A stretch of DNA of 64,000 nucleotides from assembly GCF_023283945.1 (NCBI RefSeq), contig NZ_JAKIKW010000021.1:1-64000 (forward strand), read 5' to 3'. Below are positions 18,329 through 27,320 of the stretch, piece after piece. The notes beneath the pieces are model-generated. The model made no database searches and was not told the origin of the DNA. It worked only from the letters and a program-made list of their open reading frames with translations. How positions within the stretch are numbered: position 1 is the stretch's first letter; the number at the start of each line of letters is the position of its first letter. Made by a program: the position numbers and the translations under genes. Source of the stretch: Shewanella gelidimarina. Its GTDB lineage: Bacteria > Pseudomonadota > Gammaproteobacteria > Enterobacterales > Shewanellaceae.

Positions 18329-19579
18329 TTAGTTAGCACTTTTCACTGAGACAAATTCAGGGTACGCATCAATACCGCAATCTGATGCATCCATGCCGTT
18401 ATACTCTTCCTCTTCAGTCACGCGGATCCCCATCGTCACTTTGAGTCCAAACCAAACAACTGAAGAGGCCGCAAATACCCAACCAAATATCACTGCAGCA
18501 CCATAAAGCTGAGTGCCAAAAGACGCATCGGCATTAGACACTGGCACCAATATTAAGCCGAGGAGTCCGGCCACACCATGGACAGAGATTGCCCCAACGG
18601 GATCATCAATTTTGATTCGGTCAAATGCAACAATCGAGAATATAACCACGCCGCCAGCCACAAGACCAATCACACCAGCCATCGCTAAAGAGGGAGATAG
18701 AGGGTCAGCGGTAATCGCCACAAGCCCTGCTAATGCTCCATTTAAGATCATAGTTAAATCGGCTTTACCCCAAATCAATCGACATAGCATCAACGCAGAA
18801 AGCGCACCAAACGCCGCCGCAGAGTTGGTATTAACAAATATTTTGGCCACCGCGCTAGCATTTTCAACATCCGAGACTAAAAGCTGTGAACCACCGTTAA
18901 AACCAAACCAACCCATCCACAAGATGAACATACCCAATGTCGCCATCGGTAAGTTAGAACCTGGAATCGGGTTTACTTGTCCGTTAGCGCCATACTTTCC
19001 CTTTCTTGCCCCTAACAATAACACCCCAGAAACAGCCGCTGCAGCACCGGCCATATGTACAATGCCGCTGCCCGCAAAGTCAACGAAGCCAGCTTCAGAT
19101 AAGAATCCACCACCCCATGTCCAGTAGCCTTCAACGGGGTATATCACCGCCGTCATAAACACTGAAAATGCCAAAAACGCCCATAATTTCATCCTTTCAG
19201 CGACGGCACCAGACACAATCGACATTGCCGTTGCAACGAACACCACTTGGAAAAAGAAGTCGGACTCAAGCGCATGGTCTGCTCCATCAGCTTGCGATCC
19301 AATCAATGATCCCAGCGAGGGTAACCAACCACCTTCGGCGTTATCAACGTACATAATGTTGTAACCAACGATTAGATACATGACACAGGCGATTGAATAT
19401 AAGCAGACGTTTTTAGTTAAAATTTCAGTGGTGTTTTTTGAACGAACAAGGCCTGCTTCTAACATCGCAAATCCGGCGGCCATCCACATCACTAGCGCAC
19501 CTGAGATAAGAAAATAAAACGTATCAAGGGCAAAGCGAAGCTCAGTGACCGTTAATCCTAGTTTGGTTAATTCATCCAT
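18329..19579 (-). CDS. amtB: ammonium transporter AmtB
   Basis: 416 aa with about 11 predicted TM helices. Signature stretch AGSGIVHMAGAAAAVSGVLLLG near residues 169-190 contains one pore histidine, and DDPVGAISVHGVAGLLG (about 325-341) carries the second twin histidine. There is no obvious cleaved signal before the first helix (TLDTFYFLISGALVMWMAAGFAM). The C-terminal tail (VTEEEEYNGMDASDCGIDAYPEF) is the cytosolic segment that contacts the P-II protein. It lies 14 nt downstream of glnK in one operon, so gating by GlnK is expected. Confidence 0.95.
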   Translation of the reverse strand: MDELTKLGLTVTELRFALDTFYFLISGALVMWMAAGFAMLEAGLVRSKNTTEILTKNVCLYSIACVMYLIVGYNIMYVDNAEGGWLPSLGSLIGSQADGADHALESDFFFQVVFVATAMSIVSGAVAERMKLWAFLAFSVFMTAVIYPVEGYWTWGGGFLSEAGFVDFAGSGIVHMAGAAAAVSGVLLLGARKGKYGANGQVNPIPGSNLPMATLGMFILWMGWFGFNGGSQLLVSDVENASAVAKIFVNTNSAAAFGALSALMLCRLIWGKADLTMILNGALAGLVAITADPLSPSLAMAGVIGLVAGGVVIFSIVAFDRIKIDDPVGAISVHGVAGLLGLILVPVSNADASFGTQLYGAAVIFGWVFAASSVVWFGLKVTMGIRVTEEEEYNGMDASDCGIDAYPEFVSVKSAN

Positions 19580-19593
19580 TTTCCAATCCCCCT

Positions 19594-19995
<402 letters not shown>

Positions 19996-20054
19996 TTAAA
20001 AGTTATAAAAACAAATAGATAGGATAAAACAGGTGTTGTAAAGTGAATATAAAC

Positions 20055-20069
20055 GCACCAAAAAAGTGC
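20055..20069. promoter_or_regulatory. NtrC-type site upstream of glnK
   Basis: GCAC (20055-20058), seven bases, GTGC (20066-20069), matching the NtrC core GCAC-N7-GTGC. Its centre is about 100 bp upstream of the predicted glnK start, the usual enhancer distance. Confidence 0.55.
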
Positions 20070-20088
20070 AGTTATTCAATAACTGCAC
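20066..20088. repeat. perfect 11-bp inverted repeat upstream of glnK
   Basis: GTGCAGTTATT-C-AATAACTGCAC, preceded by six As on the plus strand. On the minus strand it looks like an intrinsic terminator (hairpin then TTTTTT) although no minus-strand gene ends here. It overlaps the NtrC-type site and may instead be part of the enhancer region. Confidence 0.6.
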
Positions 20089-20192
20089 ACTCATAAGGCA
20101 AAGATGTCGCGACTTAGACTTATCGCCTATTGGTTAAAAGCGACTTTTGAGGTGTACTAGTAACCTTTGCAACAAGCACTAGGAACATTAAA

Positions 20193-20735
20193 ATGTTGAA
20201 GCCAGAAGATTGCGTATTAGTCATTGTTGACGTGCAAGGGCAACTCGCACGAGTCATGCATCAAAGTGAAGAGTTACACCATAAATTAGCGCTATTAATT
20301 AAAGGCATTCAGTTATTCGACATTCCGATCCTATGGCTCGAGCAACTACCCGATAAGTTGGGTGCCACTAGTGACGTATTGGCCACAGAGCTAATCAAAA
20401 CCACGGAGCCCATTGCAAAACAACATTTTAGCGGCTGGCAATGTCCTAAGTTCAGGGCTAAATTGTCAGCAATGGGGCAAAAAAATATCCTTGTCGCAGG
20501 CATTGAAACCCATGTTTGCGTGTACCAAACCTGTATGGATCTATTAGATAATGCTTACCCGACTTACCTCGTTGTAGATGCTATGTCTTCGCGAGATCCT
20601 GTTAATAAAAAACTCGGCATAGAGATGATGCAGGCCCATGGTGCATTACAAACCAATGTAGAGTCATTGCTGTTTGAACTGCAACATGAAGCGATAGGGG
20701 AAAGGTTTAAGGCCTTACTGGCACTGATTAAGTAG
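20193..20735 (+). CDS. isochorismatase-like cysteine hydrolase
   Basis: 180 aa alpha/beta hydrolase of the isochorismatase/nicotinamidase group. Visible catalytic elements: Asp in VIVDVQGQLA (about residue 12), a conserved Lys region near 75-80, and Cys in IETHVCVYQTCMDL (near 109) preceded by the usual cis-peptide segment. The sequence style is closest to YcaC-type hydrolases, whose substrates are unknown. It stands alone between glnK and nrfA and shares a two-way terminator with nrfA. No link to siderophore genes is seen, so it is not an EntB-type enzyme by context. Confidence 0.85.
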   Translation: MLKPEDCVLVIVDVQGQLARVMHQSEELHHKLALLIKGIQLFDIPILWLEQLPDKLGATSDVLATELIKTTEPIAKQHFSGWQCPKFRAKLSAMGQKNILVAGIETHVCVYQTCMDLLDNAYPTYLVVDAMSSRDPVNKKLGIEMMQAHGALQTNVESLLFELQHEAIGERFKALLALIK

Positions 20736-20773
20736 ACCGACATTAAGTTCAAGCGAGTTAATTAAAGACAAAA

Positions 20774-20799
20774 AAAAGCCCTCATCAATGAGGGCTTTT
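20774..20799. terminator. bidirectional terminator between 20193 gene and nrfA
   Basis: Twelve-bp stem AAAAGCCCTCAT / ATGAGGGCTTTT with a CA loop, flanked by As on the left and Ts on the right. Confidence 0.88.
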
Positions 20800-20828
20800 C
20801 TATATAGAGCTAGGTAGAAACAATAGAC

Positions 20829-22232
20829 TTACTTGTAAGTTGCTTCGCGCTTTTCAGCTTCAGCTTCCCACTGTGGTACTAAAGTTTTCTTGAATTCAGC
20901 TTTATCAGCATTCATCTTCTTCATATCCATACCTAGAGCAGCTTGTGCTTTAGCTTTGGTTGAAGTGTCAGGGTAAGCAATTGGTTGCTTAACACCTTTA
21001 ACAGCAAGTAGTTGAGCTAGCTTGATACGAGCATCAGCCGCTTTGTCTACCGCAGTACCTAGTACACGAAGTGCTTCATCAGCTGCGTGAGCAGCAACAC
21101 CATGTGATGCAGTTGCATAGTCCCAACGCCACTGTGAATGACGGATATCCATAAGGATAGGCTTCATTTCAGTTTCAGTTGCACCCGCATCCCAAGCAGC
21201 TTTTGCTTCGAAGTGAGCTTTCACTAGCTGAGCTTCAGCACGTGCTTTAAGATCAGCAACTTTATGCTTACGGTCTTCAGTTAAGTTAACCATGAACTCT
21301 TTGCTTTGCTCGTGACAACTTCCACAAGTTTCTTCAAAGCGATCGAATGGGTTACCGACTTTATGGTCAGTAAACTTACGACCTTTTTCGCTTTTCACTT
21401 TAGGCATGTGACAGTCAGTACAACTTACGTTGTTCTTACCATGAACACCTAGCTGCCAAGTTTCATAACCTGGGTGCTGTGCTTTAAGCATTGGAGTCTT
21501 AGAAACAGCGTGAGTCCAGTCAGAGAACTCGATGTTGTCATAGTAGACTTCCATCTGTTCAACTGTTGTACCGTTATCCCAAGGGAATTTAACAAAGCCT
21601 TTCTTATCTTTAGTCTTCTCGAAGTAGTACTCAACGTGACACTGACCACAAACCATTGATTGCTTGTCTTTCTTAGACGCTTTATCAAATGGTGTACCCA
21701 ATGTTTCCATTGCACGTTCAGCAAATGGACGAGACATACGTAACTTAGAAGAACCTTTTACGTGACAATCAGCACAGCCAAGAGCGTTAACAATTTCTGG
21801 ACCGCCTTTAGACCATTTACCTGCAAAATATCCGTCTTCACCCTGCTCTTCGATCATACGAGGTACATCTGGGCTCTTACAAGACCAACATGCCATTGGC
21901 ATTGGACCGTCATCAGCAGACTTAGGGGCACCGGTACGTAAGGTGTTTCTTAAGTCAGTGATTACATACATGTGACCACGTGGAGCGTTATAATCTTTCG
22001 CAAAACCATAACCCGCCCAAAGCACAACTAAACTTGGAACCTGCTCAAGCATATCAACAACTTCTTTACTTTCTGAAGTTTCATGCCAAGTTTCATATTG
22101 ATTCTTGAACTTATCTTTGTACACTTCGTTACGCGGTTCAGTTTTTTCACTTGCGAATGCGCTACCAGCAATTAAACTTGCTGCAACCATTGCACTCAGT
22201 GCAAAAGCCTTTTTAGTTAATGTTCTCACCAT
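20829..22232 (-). CDS. nrfA: ammonia-forming cytochrome c nitrite reductase NrfA
   Basis: 467 aa periplasmic pentahaem enzyme reducing nitrite to ammonium with six electrons. Signal peptide about 1-27 (GSAFA). Haem sites: CWSCK at 115-119 (the special Lys-ligated active-site haem), CADCH 153, CGQCH 195, CTDCH 271 and CGSCH 303. No nrfBCD or nrfH partner is adjacent, as in Shewanella, where the quinol dehydrogenase CymA is thought to supply electrons. It is divergent from narQ-narP, and the 245-bp gap carries NarP-type and FNR/EtrA-type sites. Confidence 0.97.
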   Translation of the reverse strand: MVRTLTKKAFALSAMVAASLIAGSAFASEKTEPRNEVYKDKFKNQYETWHETSESKEVVDMLEQVPSLVVLWAGYGFAKDYNAPRGHMYVITDLRNTLRTGAPKSADDGPMPMACWSCKSPDVPRMIEEQGEDGYFAGKWSKGGPEIVNALGCADCHVKGSSKLRMSRPFAERAMETLGTPFDKASKKDKQSMVCGQCHVEYYFEKTKDKKGFVKFPWDNGTTVEQMEVYYDNIEFSDWTHAVSKTPMLKAQHPGYETWQLGVHGKNNVSCTDCHMPKVKSEKGRKFTDHKVGNPFDRFEETCGSCHEQSKEFMVNLTEDRKHKVADLKARAEAQLVKAHFEAKAAWDAGATETEMKPILMDIRHSQWRWDYATASHGVAAHAADEALRVLGTAVDKAADARIKLAQLLAVKGVKQPIAYPDTSTKAKAQAALGMDMKKMNADKAEFKKTLVPQWEAEAEKREATYK

Positions 22233-22318
22233 CTCATCTCCATTTTACTTTATAATATTTATAGTATAGTCCCACCTATTCCAAGGTCGAAGTTAGCCTC
22301 TTGCACCTAACAAAAACA

Positions 22319-22334
22319 TACCCCATTAGGGGTA
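22319..22334. promoter_or_regulatory. NarP/NarL-type 7-2-7 binding site
   Basis: TACCCCA-TT-AGGGGTA is a perfect inverted repeat of the NarL/NarP heptamer type (TACYYMT) with the 7-2-7 spacing that NarP requires. It is about 87 bp upstream of the nrfA ATG and 144 bp before narQ. Confidence 0.75.
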
Positions 22335-22347
22335 TCCTACTTAAAAC

Positions 22348-22361
22348 TTGCGTTAGATCAA
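22348..22361. promoter_or_regulatory. FNR/EtrA-like site between nrfA and narQ
   Basis: TTGCGTTAGATCAA fits TTGAT-N4-ATCAA with a perfect right half and TTGCG as the left half. It lies 14 bp from the NarP-type site, an arrangement typical of anaerobic nitrite-reductase promoters. Confidence 0.55.
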
Positions 22362-22369
22362 CTTGTAAA

Positions 22370-22385
22370 CGTGTTGTTGCTCACA
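22370..22385. promoter_or_regulatory. CRP-like site upstream of narQ
   Basis: CGTGT-N6-TCACA agrees with TGTGA-N6-TCACA at 8 of 10 core positions. CRP governs much of anaerobic respiration in Shewanella, so the site is plausible on context. Confidence 0.4.
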
Positions 22386-22477
22386 CTTTATGTTTTTAGT
22401 AACATATTGCAGTATGCAATAATGAATAAATGCTATTAATAAAATAGTCTATAACCCCAATAAATGAGAACTCTTGA

Positions 22478-24181
22478 ATGAAAAAAGGCAGACTTACATC
22501 AGCGATATGGGGATTCATGTTAACGCTGATATTGCTGTCCAGTGGACTGGCTATTTTTGCCATCGTTAACTTGTCCTATAGCTTAGGAGATGCCAGAGCA
22601 ATTAATGCGTCAGGATCACTGAGAATGCAGAGTTATCGACTTATGTTTTATGCCAATTCAGGCAGTGAATCGGCGGCAGAAAAAATTGAAGAATTTGAAA
22701 ACACCCTCAATTCTCAAGCGCTTAAAGCATCTCTAACCTGGTATACCCCACAGGAGATGAAGGATAAGTACTTTACCGTTATCGATAAGTGGCAAGTGAT
22801 GCGTTATTACATTGAATCTGAGAACTCACGCCTGTATGCCGCAGCACTAAAAGATTTTGTCGATACCATTGATCTTTTCGTATTAGAAACAGAGCAACAT
22901 GCCGCCTTTAAACTTAAGTTGCTGGCGATTAGTCAGATAGTCGGTTTGGGCATAATGCTGTTGATTGCCTTCGTCACGGTAAGAATCGCCAAACGTAAAG
23001 TTGTTAAACCATTGCAACAATTAATGCAGGCTGCTGATACAATTTCACAAGGCGACTTTAATGTAGTAATGCCTAAAACAGAGTATATCGAATTGAGTGC
23101 ATTAAGCAGCGCTCTCGATAGTACAATAAAAAAACTGGCCAGCGTCTATCAAGGGTTAGAATCTCAGGTACAAGAAAAGACGATCGCATTAACTCGTGCC
23201 AATAATGAGCTAAAATTACTCTATGACAATGTCGTCATGCTGCACTCGAGTAAATTAGACATCAATACGCTGACCGACGCCATTAACCAGCTGCAAACCC
23301 ATGAACCTAACATCAGCCTAAGATTAGTTGTAGTAGAAGATGAACAAGTCCAATACATCATCGATGGTCGAGGTGAGTGGCCGCATGACGTTAAGAATTC
23401 ACAGAAATTTGCACTACAGTTTGAGCAAAATAACCTAGGTTATTTAGAAGTCATCTCAGAGCGACCTTACACAACTGCACTTTATAGTAACTTTGCCATC
23501 ATGCTGGCACGCTCAATGGTGATCCACAACGCAGGTGAGCAACGACAGCAACTCGCACTTATGGAAGAGCGCGGGGTTATCGCGCGTGAATTGCATGACT
23601 CCTTGGGTCAATTACTGTCATTTTTAAAAATCCAAGTTAATTTGCTCTCCAAAGAGTTAGACAAAACATCAAAAAGTCCGCGAGCAGCAGAGCAGTTGCA
23701 AGAGATAAATGAAGGCGTCAATACCGCCTATGCGCAGCTCAGAGAGTTGCTATCTACCTTCAGACTGACAATTAAAGATCCCAACTTAGGACACGCTATA
23801 GAAGCAATGGTTGAGCAATTACGCAGTCAAAGTGATGCTAACATCACACTCGATTATAAACTGCCAGTACAACTACTCGGTGCCCACCAACATATCCATA
23901 TTTTACAGCTCACTCGCGAAGCCACACTCAACGCGATTAAGCATGCTAGTGCCCAGCATATTCATATCAGCTGTCAAAAAATATCTGATGCAAAAGTGAT
24001 TATTAGTATCAGTGACGATGGGCTCGGAATAGAAAAACTCAAAGAAAGAGATCAACATTTTGGTTTAGGGATCATGCATGAGCGCGCAAGTCGTCTATCA
24101 GGTGTGGTAGAATTTAGCCAAAATGAGGAAGGTGGTGCCACAGTGACGTTAACCTTCCCACCTCAACAAGAACCAGTGTGA
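22478..24181 (+). CDS. narQ: nitrate/nitrite sensor histidine kinase NarQ
   Basis: 567 aa inner-membrane kinase. TM1 (about 10-32), periplasmic sensor with the nitrate-binding P-box AINASGSLRMQSY (41-53), TM2 (about 147-167), HAMP (KRKVVKPLQQLMQAAD), a signalling helix, then HisKA_3 with the phosphorylated His373 in RELHDSLGQLL and a HATPase domain (ISDDGLG, HFGLGIMHERA). It phosphorylates NarP, encoded 85 nt downstream. Divergent from nrfA, its likely target. The NarQ-NarP pairing with nrfA is the known Shewanella arrangement for nitrate/nitrite respiration. Confidence 0.93.
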   Translation: MKKGRLTSAIWGFMLTLILLSSGLAIFAIVNLSYSLGDARAINASGSLRMQSYRLMFYANSGSESAAEKIEEFENTLNSQALKASLTWYTPQEMKDKYFTVIDKWQVMRYYIESENSRLYAAALKDFVDTIDLFVLETEQHAAFKLKLLAISQIVGLGIMLLIAFVTVRIAKRKVVKPLQQLMQAADTISQGDFNVVMPKTEYIELSALSSALDSTIKKLASVYQGLESQVQEKTIALTRANNELKLLYDNVVMLHSSKLDINTLTDAINQLQTHEPNISLRLVVVEDEQVQYIIDGRGEWPHDVKNSQKFALQFEQNNLGYLEVISERPYTTALYSNFAIMLARSMVIHNAGEQRQQLALMEERGVIARELHDSLGQLLSFLKIQVNLLSKELDKTSKSPRAAEQLQEINEGVNTAYAQLRELLSTFRLTIKDPNLGHAIEAMVEQLRSQSDANITLDYKLPVQLLGAHQHIHILQLTREATLNAIKHASAQHIHISCQKISDAKVIISISDDGLGIEKLKERDQHFGLGIMHERASRLSGVVEFSQNEEGGATVTLTFPPQQEPV

Positions 24182-24266
24182 TTTTTGCTATATAAAACAG
24201 ATATTAAAGCAAAAATGACATCTTTAACTTTTGAATTGCGAGTTAACCTCAGCAGGAGGCCATTAA

Positions 24267-24896
24267 ATGGGTAAGCCTTATTCAGTACTAGTTATCGACG
24301 ATCACCCGCTATTACGGCGCGGGATCTGTCAGCTTATTACCTCAGACTCCGATTTCACTCTTTTTGGTGAAGCGGGAAGTGGGCTAGACGCACTTTCTGC
24401 CGTCGCTGAAAATGAGCCTGATATAGTGTTACTTGATCTCAATATGAAAGGGATGACAGGCCTCGATACGCTCAATGCTTTACGACAAGAGGGCGTCACC
24501 TCCCGTATTGTTATTTTGACCGTTTCGGATGCTAAACAAGATGTGATTAGACTGGTTCGAGCGGGCGCTGATGGTTACCTACTTAAAGATACCGAGCCAG
24601 ATCTGCTGCTAGAGATGCTAAAGAATGCCATGTTAGGACATCGTATTATTAGCGAGAATGTTAAAGACTACTTATCTGAGTTAAATACCTCAGTTAATGA
24701 GCAGGACTGGATTGAGAACCTAACACCAAGGGAGCTAGAGATATTAAAGCACCTTGCTGAAGGGCAAAGTAACCGCGTAGTCGCTGAGCAGTTACATATA
24801 AGCGAAGGCACCGTTAAAGTGCATGTGAAAAACCTACTTCGTAAAGCCAATGCTAAGTCACGTACAGAGATGGCTGTTAGATACCTAAACCAATAA
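24267..24896 (+). CDS. narP: nitrate/nitrite response regulator NarP
   Basis: 209 aa. Receiver domain with DDHPLLRRG at the start and phospho-acceptor Asp57 in VLLDLNM, conserved Thr/Ser and Lys (YLLKDTE), then a LuxR-type helix-turn-helix (LTPRELEILKHLAEGQSNRVVAEQLHIS region, about 147-200). Strong ribosome site AGGAGG. Cognate of NarQ. The 7-2-7 heptamer pair at 22319-22334 is its probable operator. Confidence 0.94.
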   Translation: MGKPYSVLVIDDHPLLRRGICQLITSDSDFTLFGEAGSGLDALSAVAENEPDIVLLDLNMKGMTGLDTLNALRQEGVTSRIVILTVSDAKQDVIRLVRAGADGYLLKDTEPDLLLEMLKNAMLGHRIISENVKDYLSELNTSVNEQDWIENLTPRELEILKHLAEGQSNRVVAEQLHISEGTVKVHVKNLLRKANAKSRTEMAVRYLNQ

Positions 24897-24901
24897 CTGA
24901 T

Positions 24902-24926
24902 ATCGCTTATCGCTTATCGCTTATCG
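24902..24926. repeat. 3.6 copies of a 7-bp tandem repeat
   Basis: ATCGCTT repeated three times and then ATCG, in the 3' region of narP between the stop codon (24894-24896) and its terminator. A short simple repeat prone to slippage; no coding role. Confidence 0.9.
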
Positions 24927-24942
24927 TGGATAGTTAAACAGC

Positions 24943-24968
24943 AAAAAGGCAGCCTAGGCTGCCTTTTT
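24943..24968. terminator. bidirectional terminator between narP and yacL
   Basis: AAAAAGGCAGCC / GGCTGCCTTTTT, a 26-nt perfect palindrome with A and T runs at the ends. Confidence 0.88.
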
Positions 24969-24987
24969 TAATAGGGTCTATAGCGAA

Positions 24988-25365
24988 CTAGTATTCATCC
25001 AAAAACTTACGCCAGTTAACCAATACCGCATAGAAATCCTCTAAACCACAAAACGCTTCAGACTCTCCATTATAGAATGACATCGATTCATCCATCTCAG
25101 CGTCCTCTTCCTCGCCCTCTTCAATATTATTGGCAAACACTCTGACCTGTTCACAATCAAACTCTATCGACAGTGCCTTACCAATTAAGCGCCAATCACT
25201 TAGCTGGCCAGTTTGTAGCTTTTCAAGCTGCTGACAGATCTCGACATGCTTCTCTGGATTGTCACCAAGCTCCTCCGACAACCAAAAACCCATCGCTTCA
25301 TGATCCATACTGAACCGCGCAAATGCAGTACCGGTCATTGTATTGCGTAAAAAATCGTATTCCAT
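24988..25365 (-). CDS. yacL: YacL (UPF0231) family protein
   Basis: 125 aa from the ATG at 25365; a TTG four codons upstream is less likely because the family begins M-[DE]-Y-[DE]-FLR. Acidic, with an Asp/Glu run near 89-97 and the typical C-terminal stretch CGLEDFYAVLVNWRKFL. Cytosolic protein of unknown function found across enterics, Vibrio and Shewanella. It stands alone, convergent with narP. Confidence 0.88.
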   Translation of the reverse strand: MEYDFLRNTMTGTAFARFSMDHEAMGFWLSEELGDNPEKHVEICQQLEKLQTGQLSDWRLIGKALSIEFDCEQVRVFANNIEEGEEEDAEMDESMSFYNGESEAFCGLEDFYAVLVNWRKFLDEY

Positions 25366-25644
25366 AATCAGGCTCAAAATTCAGTAAGACTTCAACTAAC
25401 CTCATTTTAACTTAATAAACGTCTACTTGCCCTATTCTGTTCATATACTGCAGCTTGGATGGATAACGAACTCTCCATTCAAATGTTCACCATTCAACCC
25501 AGAGTGGATTAAACATAAAAAAACCGAGTCATCAGAGCCATAAAAACGCGAGACCCATGTTCAAGACAAACAGCAGCCATGACTCGATGAGTTAAAAATA
25601 TTGAGCGATTACTCTGCATATTTTAATTCACCACCAAGGCACGT
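25366..25644. other. intergenic DNA before the sigma-54 activator gene
   Basis: No ORF. It contains GAGTCAT (25527-25533) and ATGACTC (25579-25585), inverted 7-mers about 45 bp apart, plus the divergent yacL promoter region. The rest of the gap (25645-25715) is listed with the TATATCGYG sites. Confidence 0.4.
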
Positions 25645-25704
25645 TATATCGTGACCCTACTGTTTAACGTATACTTACGCTAGCTTTGTCACTTCATATC
25701 GCGA
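25645..25704 (+). promoter_or_regulatory. two TATATCGYG-type sites in the activator's own promoter
   Basis: TATATCGTGA at 25645-25654 and CATATCGCGA at 25695-25704, both in the same orientation. The first is just upstream of a TATACT -10 candidate (25670-25675); the second is between that and the ATG at 25716. The same motif recurs upstream of the neighbouring ccoG, so autoregulation is inferred. Confidence 0.5.
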
Positions 25705-25715
25705 CAGGAACCATC

Positions 25716-27176
25716 ATGACAGCTATCAATCTTAAACAAATAACCGCTCATGCAGACTTTCTGCCAGAGAACCAATTGATACTAAATGCGGTCAGCGAAG
25801 GTATTTATGGATTTGATCTCGACGGCAATGCCGTGTTCATTAATCCAGCCGCTGAGAAGATGACGGGTTGGCAAACCCAAGAGTTGTTAGGCAAGAATAT
25901 TCATGACTGCCATCACCATAGCCATAACGATGGTAGCCATTATCCTAAAGAGGACTGCCCCATCTACAACACGCTCAGAGATGGCACTGCAAGAGAGATC
26001 ACCCATGAAGTGTTTTGGCGCAAAGATGGCTCTAGCTTTCCAGTGCATTACACCTCAACCCCGGTGTATAAAGATGGAGTGCTTATGGGCGTTGTCGCGA
26101 TATTTCGTGATATAAGTATTCAAAAGCAAACAGAACAGTCACTCCGCCAAGCGTTAGAGCAAGTTCAAGCCCTGTCAGAGAAGCTATCATTCGAAAATCA
26201 GTATTTGCAATTAGAGCTTGCAGATCGTACAGGAGACGTTGGTATATCAGGTGGAAGCCAACAAATTAACCAGTTGATTCAGCAAATTAAACTCGTTGCC
26301 AATACAGAAAGCACGGTGTTAATTAGTGGCGAGAATGGCACGGGTAAAGAACTCGTCGCCCGTAACCTGCACCGCTTAAGTAACCGTGCAGATAAGCCAT
26401 TAGTGAGTGTCAATTGCGCTGCATTTTCAACATCTTTACTTGAAAGTGAGTTGTTTGGCCATGAAAAAGGCGCGTACACTGGCGCGACAAACCGTCGAAA
26501 AGGCCGTTTCGAACTCGCAAATAATGGCACTCTATTTCTCGATGAGGTGGCTGAACTGAGTCTAGAAGCCCAGTCAAAACTGCTCAGAGTCATTCAAGAA
26601 CAAGAGTTTGAGCGCGTTGGCAGTAGCCAAACAATTAAAGTTGATATCAGACTTATTACCGCTACCCATCACGATCTGTTAAAGCGGGTTGAACAAGGTC
26701 TATTTAGAATGGATCTCTATTATCGGCTTAATGTTTTTCCCATTATCGTGCCGCCATTGCGCAGTCGCCTGTCGGATATTCCAGAACTCGTGAGCCACCT
26801 TATTCAGGAGTTAAACCGTAAATTAGGTAAAAAAATCAGCAAGGTTAGCCAACGAGGTATGCAAAATTTAGCCAAGCATAGCTGGCCTGGTAATGTGCGT
26901 GAACTGCAGAACGTACTTGAAAGAGAGATGATCTTATCCACGGGGCCCGTGCTCGAGTTTGGCCAATTAGCATCAGAGCCTCAAGCTAGAACATCTACTG
27001 CGGCAACCAATGCTAAGCAGACATTAGCTGAAATAGAAAAAGCACATATTTTAAAAATATTAAAACAGAGTCAATGGCGGATCTCAGGGCCAATCGGTGC
27101 TGCAGCAATACTAGGAATGCCGCCCAGCACCTTGCGCTCCCGTATGAGTAAACTCGCTATTGCTCGGCCAATATAG
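25716..27176 (+). CDS. PAS-domain sigma-54 enhancer-binding activator
   Basis: 486 aa from the ATG at 25716 (AGGAA upstream). Order: PAS domain (about 20-135), coiled-coil linker (140-170), AAA+ sigma-54 interaction domain with Walker A GENGTGKE (205-212), the sigma-54 contact loop GAYTGA (252-257), Walker B LFLDEV, then a Fis-type HTH at the C-terminus (GAAAILGMPPSTLRSRM). The PAS holds a His/Cys cluster between 63 and 81 (H63, C65, H66-H68, H70, H75, C81) that could bind a metal or haem. No receiver domain, so it senses its signal directly. The gene ends 145 bp before ccoG, which has a sigma-54 promoter and is its likely target. Confidence 0.88.
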   Translation: MTAINLKQITAHADFLPENQLILNAVSEGIYGFDLDGNAVFINPAAEKMTGWQTQELLGKNIHDCHHHSHNDGSHYPKEDCPIYNTLRDGTAREITHEVFWRKDGSSFPVHYTSTPVYKDGVLMGVVAIFRDISIQKQTEQSLRQALEQVQALSEKLSFENQYLQLELADRTGDVGISGGSQQINQLIQQIKLVANTESTVLISGENGTGKELVARNLHRLSNRADKPLVSVNCAAFSTSLLESELFGHEKGAYTGATNRRKGRFELANNGTLFLDEVAELSLEAQSKLLRVIQEQEFERVGSSQTIKVDIRLITATHHDLLKRVEQGLFRMDLYYRLNVFPIIVPPLRSRLSDIPELVSHLIQELNRKLGKKISKVSQRGMQNLAKHSWPGNVRELQNVLEREMILSTGPVLEFGQLASEPQARTSTAATNAKQTLAEIEKAHILKILKQSQWRISGPIGAAAILGMPPSTLRSRMSKLAIARPI

Positions 27177-27200
27177 CAAGCATTCATCAACGCCAAGACA

Positions 27201-27231
27201 CGATATACGGTGGATTCGTGATATATCGCGA
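27201..27231 (+). promoter_or_regulatory. inverted TATATCGYG pair upstream of ccoG
   Basis: CGATATA (27201-27207) faces TATATCG (27222-27228), the latter extending to TATATCGCGA. The pair is centred about 95 bp upstream of the predicted sigma-54 start, a usual enhancer position, and matches the sites before the activator gene. Confidence 0.5.
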
Positions 27232-27284
27232 TCTAAACCTATGATTAAAAAGTCAATACTACGTAAAAACAATAACTTAAAACA

Positions 27285-27300
27285 TGGCCTAGAGCTTGCT
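27285..27300 (+). promoter_or_regulatory. sigma-54 promoter of ccoG
   Basis: TGGCCTAGAGCTTGCT: exact -24 TGGC and -12 TTGCT with GG and GC separated by 10 bp. Start predicted near 27311. The leader would be only about 10 nt to the ATG at 27321 or about 34 nt to the ATG at 27345. Confidence 0.7.
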
Positions 27301-27320
27301 ATATAGGCACTGAGTGAACA

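Noticed and set aside
20193-20735. EntB-type isochorismatase for siderophore synthesis
   Set aside because: No siderophore genes nearby and no carrier-protein domain; sequence is closer to YcaC-type hydrolases.
25639-25654. sigma-54 promoter before the activator gene
   Set aside because: AGGCACG-N4-ATCG has a good -24 but the -12 is CG instead of GC; a sigma-70 type start at 25670-25675 is more likely.
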